From Singulisphaera sp. GP187 (GTDB taxonomy: Bacteria > Planctomycetota > Phycisphaerae > Phycisphaerales > SM1A02), in the NCBI GenBank assembly GCA_945896765.1, contig CAMDEL010000085.1, positions 1 to 6,794 on the forward strand: DNA of 6,794 nt. The letters run 5' to 3'. Made by a program: the position numbers and the translations under genes. Positions within the stretch are counted from its first letter, which is position 1. Each line of letters opens with the position of its first letter. Positions 4,680-6,794 of the stretch are shown piece after piece. A model generated the notes under the pieces. The model saw only the letters and a list, made by a program, of their open reading frames with translations, searched no databases and had not been told where the DNA came from.

Positions 4680-5354
4680 ATGAGCGATTCCATGGAAGAT
4701 TTTCCATTCATCCGATTTGAAAAGCAGCCAGCTGTCGAATTGGGATTCCAACCTGTTGTGATGGACTTCGAGCATCCACCAAAGGATCCCGTTGTTGAAA
4801 TTCTGCGTTGGCTTGACGAGGCTTTTCAACTCCCAATTCCAAATCCAAACGCGATGTCAATTGCGACTGTGAATGCTGACGGAACTCCGTCGCTGCGCGT
4901 CGTCTTGCTGAGAGGATTTGACGAACACGGTGCGGTTTTCTTCACAAATCGTCTCAGTCGAAAAGGGCTTGCTTTATCGCATTCTCCGCAGGCTGCGCTG
5001 CTTTTTCACTGGGATCATCTTGATCGGCAGATTCGAATTGAAGGAAAAGTCACGGCGACGAGCGATGCGCACAGCGATGCATATTTTTTCGGACGGCCTC
5101 GTATGAATCGAATTGGTGCATGGGCAAGCGATCAAAGTCAACCGCTTGCAGATCGTGCGACATTTGAGAAGCGCATTCGCGAAGTTGAAAATCGCTTCGA
5201 TGGCAAAGAAGTTCCCAGACCGCCACATTGGGGTGGTTATCGCGTCGCACTTGAATCAATCGAATTTTGGCAGGGTGATACGAATCGTCTGCACGAGAGA
5301 ATTGTGTATCGCAAATCAAGCACCGGCTGGAACGTCGGTCGACTTTTTCCATGA
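4680..5354 (+). CDS. pdxH: Pyridoxamine/pyridoxine 5'-phosphate oxidase
   Basis: 224 residues. This FMN enzyme oxidises pyridoxamine or pyridoxine 5'-phosphate to pyridoxal 5'-phosphate with O2, in the cytoplasm. Seen: NAMSIATVNADGTPSLRVVL (57-76), FFTNRLSRKG (87-96) for FMN phosphate binding, LFHWDHLDRQIRIEGKV (108-124), RPRMNRIGAWASDQSQPL (139-156), PRPPHWGGYRV (179-189) and IEFWQGDTNRLHER (194-207), ending in the typical GRLFP. These are the full family signatures, so an active oxidase is expected. The first 27 residues are variable; a start at Met28 (197 residues) is possible, but neither start has a clear Shine-Dalgarno sequence. The gene follows the NYN-domain gene by 26 bases. Its last 39 bases overlap the end of dnaE on the other strand. 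Confidence 0.95.
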   Translation: MSDSMEDFPFIRFEKQPAVELGFQPVVMDFEHPPKDPVVEILRWLDEAFQLPIPNPNAMSIATVNADGTPSLRVVLLRGFDEHGAVFFTNRLSRKGLALSHSPQAALLFHWDHLDRQIRIEGKVTATSDAHSDAYFFGRPRMNRIGAWASDQSQPLADRATFEKRIREVENRFDGKEVPRPPHWGGYRVALESIEFWQGDTNRLHERIVYRKSSTGWNVGRLFP

Positions 5355-6794
5355 ACCAGCTGATCCGTTTGCACCGCGATTCGGTCCGCCACGATTTTCA
5401 CGCTCGCGCTTTGGCGGAAGCCATCCTCCACGCACGATCACCCGCCCTGCTCCCACAATCTCTGTGAGTTTTCGCAGCACGCCCGCTTCGGCGACGACTC
5501 GAACTCCGTGTGGAAGAAGCGTTGCGATGCCGCCATCCACTTCCAACAGCACGGCAACTTCGACTGGACGACCCTTCAGACTCAGGACGCTTCCTGCTGC
5601 TTGTCGAAGTGCGCCAGCCAACATTCGAATTGTGGGAGTGAGACTTTCTTCCATCGAACCACCCGCCGAACCACCCAGCGCAGGATCGGTCAATCGAATT
5701 TCGATTCGACTTGCAAGATGTGCAGAGGCTTCTTCGATTGCGAAAACTCGATCGACGATCACCCCAGGTTCCGATCGTGAAGTGTCCACCGAACCCGCCA
5801 AGACCACAACTTTTCCATCCTGAATCAATTCTCCAAATGTCGCATATGTTTCGGCGAAGAGCACTGCATCAAATGTTCCTGTTCGATCGGCGAGTGTTGC
5901 GATTGCCATACGTTGATTCGCGCTTGCGCCGCGCTGCGTGATGATCTGGCGAATTCGCGTGATCAATCCTGCAATCACAATGACACCTCCTCCTGCTCCA
6001 GTCACAAGTCGGCCGCTGTCGCAATTACAGAACGAGTTTATTTCTCCGCGCCAATCATCAAGAGGATGGCCAGAAACGTGAAATCCAAGCGCTTCCCGCT
6101 CATAATTGAGCGCGGTCATCCGATCCCATGGTTGCGTTTTTCGAAGCTGCAAAGAAGATGTCGCAGCTGATGAGGAAGAAGAATCAGAAGCATTTTTTGC
6201 CGAAGGCGATCCCGCAAGATTTGCAGGTAATTCTTCGGGCACCGCAAACATCGACATCTGACCAGCGGCACGATCGCGCGCCAAATCCTGACCCGCTCGA
6301 ATTGCATCATCGAGTGATGCGTGAACTGCAGAGCGTTGAATCGTTCCATGCAATGAGTCCAAGACTCCAGCTTTGATCAGAGTCTCAAGCGATGATCGAT
6401 TGACTGCGCGCAAGTTGATACGCGCGCATAAGTCAAATACATCTCGGTATGGCCCACTTCGATTGCGTTCTTCGATGATCTCTGTGATCGCTCCATCGCT
6501 GACACCCTTCATCGCACGCAATCCGAATCGAACATGACCATGCACATGATCGGGTGGTTCGTCTGGACCAAAGACGACGGCGAAATCCTTCGTGGAAAGA
6601 TTGATATCTGGTCCTTTCACTTCAACACCAGTGTGCCGACGTTCGCTGGTCGAATCCGCCCATGGAATCCGCTTACATTCTTCCAAATAGACTGCCCAAT
6701 CCTCAACTTTTTGCGCCTGACTTTCGAATGTCAGCACCGCGGACATGTACTGCGCAGGGAAAAAAGTCTTCAAATATGCAGTCTGAAAAGCGAT
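5316..6794 (-). CDS. dnaE: DNA polymerase III alpha subunit, C-terminal part (5' end cut by window)
   Basis: The frame is open to the window edge, so the first visible residues (AFQTAYLKTFFPAQYMSAVL) are internal; the polymerase active site lies outside. 492 residues plus stop are visible. Seen, numbered in the visible fragment: the end of the fingers region, FGLRAMKGVSDGAITEIIEE (about 90-109), the tandem helix-hairpin-helix DNA-binding region (FDLCARINLRAVNRSSLETL, 120-139; LIKAGVLDSL, 139-148), QMSMF (179-183) at the site where E. coli DnaE carries its clamp-binding motif QADMF, a Ser-rich linker, NYEREALGFHVSGHPLDDW (230-248), and an OB-fold (about 270-360: VIVIAGLITRIRQI, FDAVLF, VVVLAGSV). 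The C-terminus is a region typical of the family's variable end, finishing in a basic Gly/Asn/Arg-rich tail. It is the replicative polymerase of the cell; DnaE1 type is likely because PolC-type exonuclease features are absent from the visible part. The end overlaps pdxH by 39 bases. Confidence 0.96.
   Translation of the reverse strand: MAFQTAYLKTFFPAQYMSAVLTFESQAQKVEDWAVYLEECKRIPWADSTSERRHTGVEVKGPDINLSTKDFAVVFGPDEPPDHVHGHVRFGLRAMKGVSDGAITEIIEERNRSGPYRDVFDLCARINLRAVNRSSLETLIKAGVLDSLHGTIQRSAVHASLDDAIRAGQDLARDRAAGQMSMFAVPEELPANLAGSPSAKNASDSSSSSAATSSLQLRKTQPWDRMTALNYEREALGFHVSGHPLDDWRGEINSFCNCDSGRLVTGAGGGVIVIAGLITRIRQIITQRGASANQRMAIATLADRTGTFDAVLFAETYATFGELIQDGKVVVLAGSVDTSRSEPGVIVDRVFAIEEASAHLASRIEIRLTDPALGGSAGGSMEESLTPTIRMLAGALRQAAGSVLSLKGRPVEVAVLLEVDGGIATLLPHGVRVVAEAGVLRKLTEIVGAGRVIVRGGWLPPKRERENRGGPNRGANGSAGSWKKSTDVPAGA

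Noticed and set aside
5113..5823. 236-residue plus-strand open frame over the ends of pdxH and dnaE
   Set aside because: It has no family features and overlaps two well-supported genes in other frames.
1..6794. Mobile element, phage, toxin-antitoxin or defence genes
   Set aside because: No transposase, integrase, terminal repeats or target duplications were seen; every long coding region is assigned to a chromosomal gene.

Overview
The window is a compact stretch of bacterial chromosome of roughly balanced base composition carrying nine protein genes, two of them cut by the window edges. No tRNA, rRNA, insertion sequence, phage gene, CRISPR array or defence gene is visible. The organism is a bacterium with a bS21 ribosomal protein, which argues against most Actinobacteria. 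A planctomycete-like lineage (Planctomycetota, perhaps Phycisphaerae) is my best guess from the style of the sensor kinase, the low-complexity protein tails and the stand-alone ClpX-type zinc finger protein. That assignment is an impression and was not tested.

Layout. Positions 1-794 (minus) hold the N-terminal part of a membrane sensor kinase with a HAMP domain. It is divergent from a small plus-strand protein with two ClpX-type Cys4 zinc modules (to 1196), followed 16 bases later by trmB, the tRNA m7G46 methyltransferase (1213-1989). trmB runs tail to tail into, and overlaps by 158 bases, a secreted EstD-like alpha/beta hydrolase (1832-3046, minus). The hydrolase is the last gene of a likely minus-strand operon: rpsU (bS21 with a long Gly/Arg-rich tail), rsfS (ribosomal silencing factor), hydrolase. 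Divergent from rpsU, across a 105-base promoter region, lie a YacP-like NYN-domain nuclease (4060-4653) and pdxH (4680-5354) on the plus strand. pdxH overlaps by 39 bases, tail to tail, the C-terminal half of dnaE (5316-6794, minus), which continues beyond the window.

How the genes fit together. Four of the nine concern translation or the ribosome: TrmB, RsfS, bS21 and a homologue of the ribosome-associated nuclease family YacP/Rae1. PdxH (PLP synthesis) and DnaE (replication) are housekeeping genes. Both convergent gene pairs overlap in antisense, so neither has room for an ordinary intergenic terminator. A 17-bp inverted repeat inside trmB, 44 bases past the hydrolase stop, may take that role. 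Low-complexity coding sequence recurs: 12-bp tandem repeats at both ends of the hydrolase gene, a 15-bp repeat in the bS21 tail, a Gly/Arg linker in the NYN protein and a Ser-rich linker in DnaE.

I do not see a complete novel system here. The features most worth following are the stand-alone tandem ClpX-type zinc protein, the RG-rich bS21 tail, and the double-coding repeat shared by trmB and the hydrolase.
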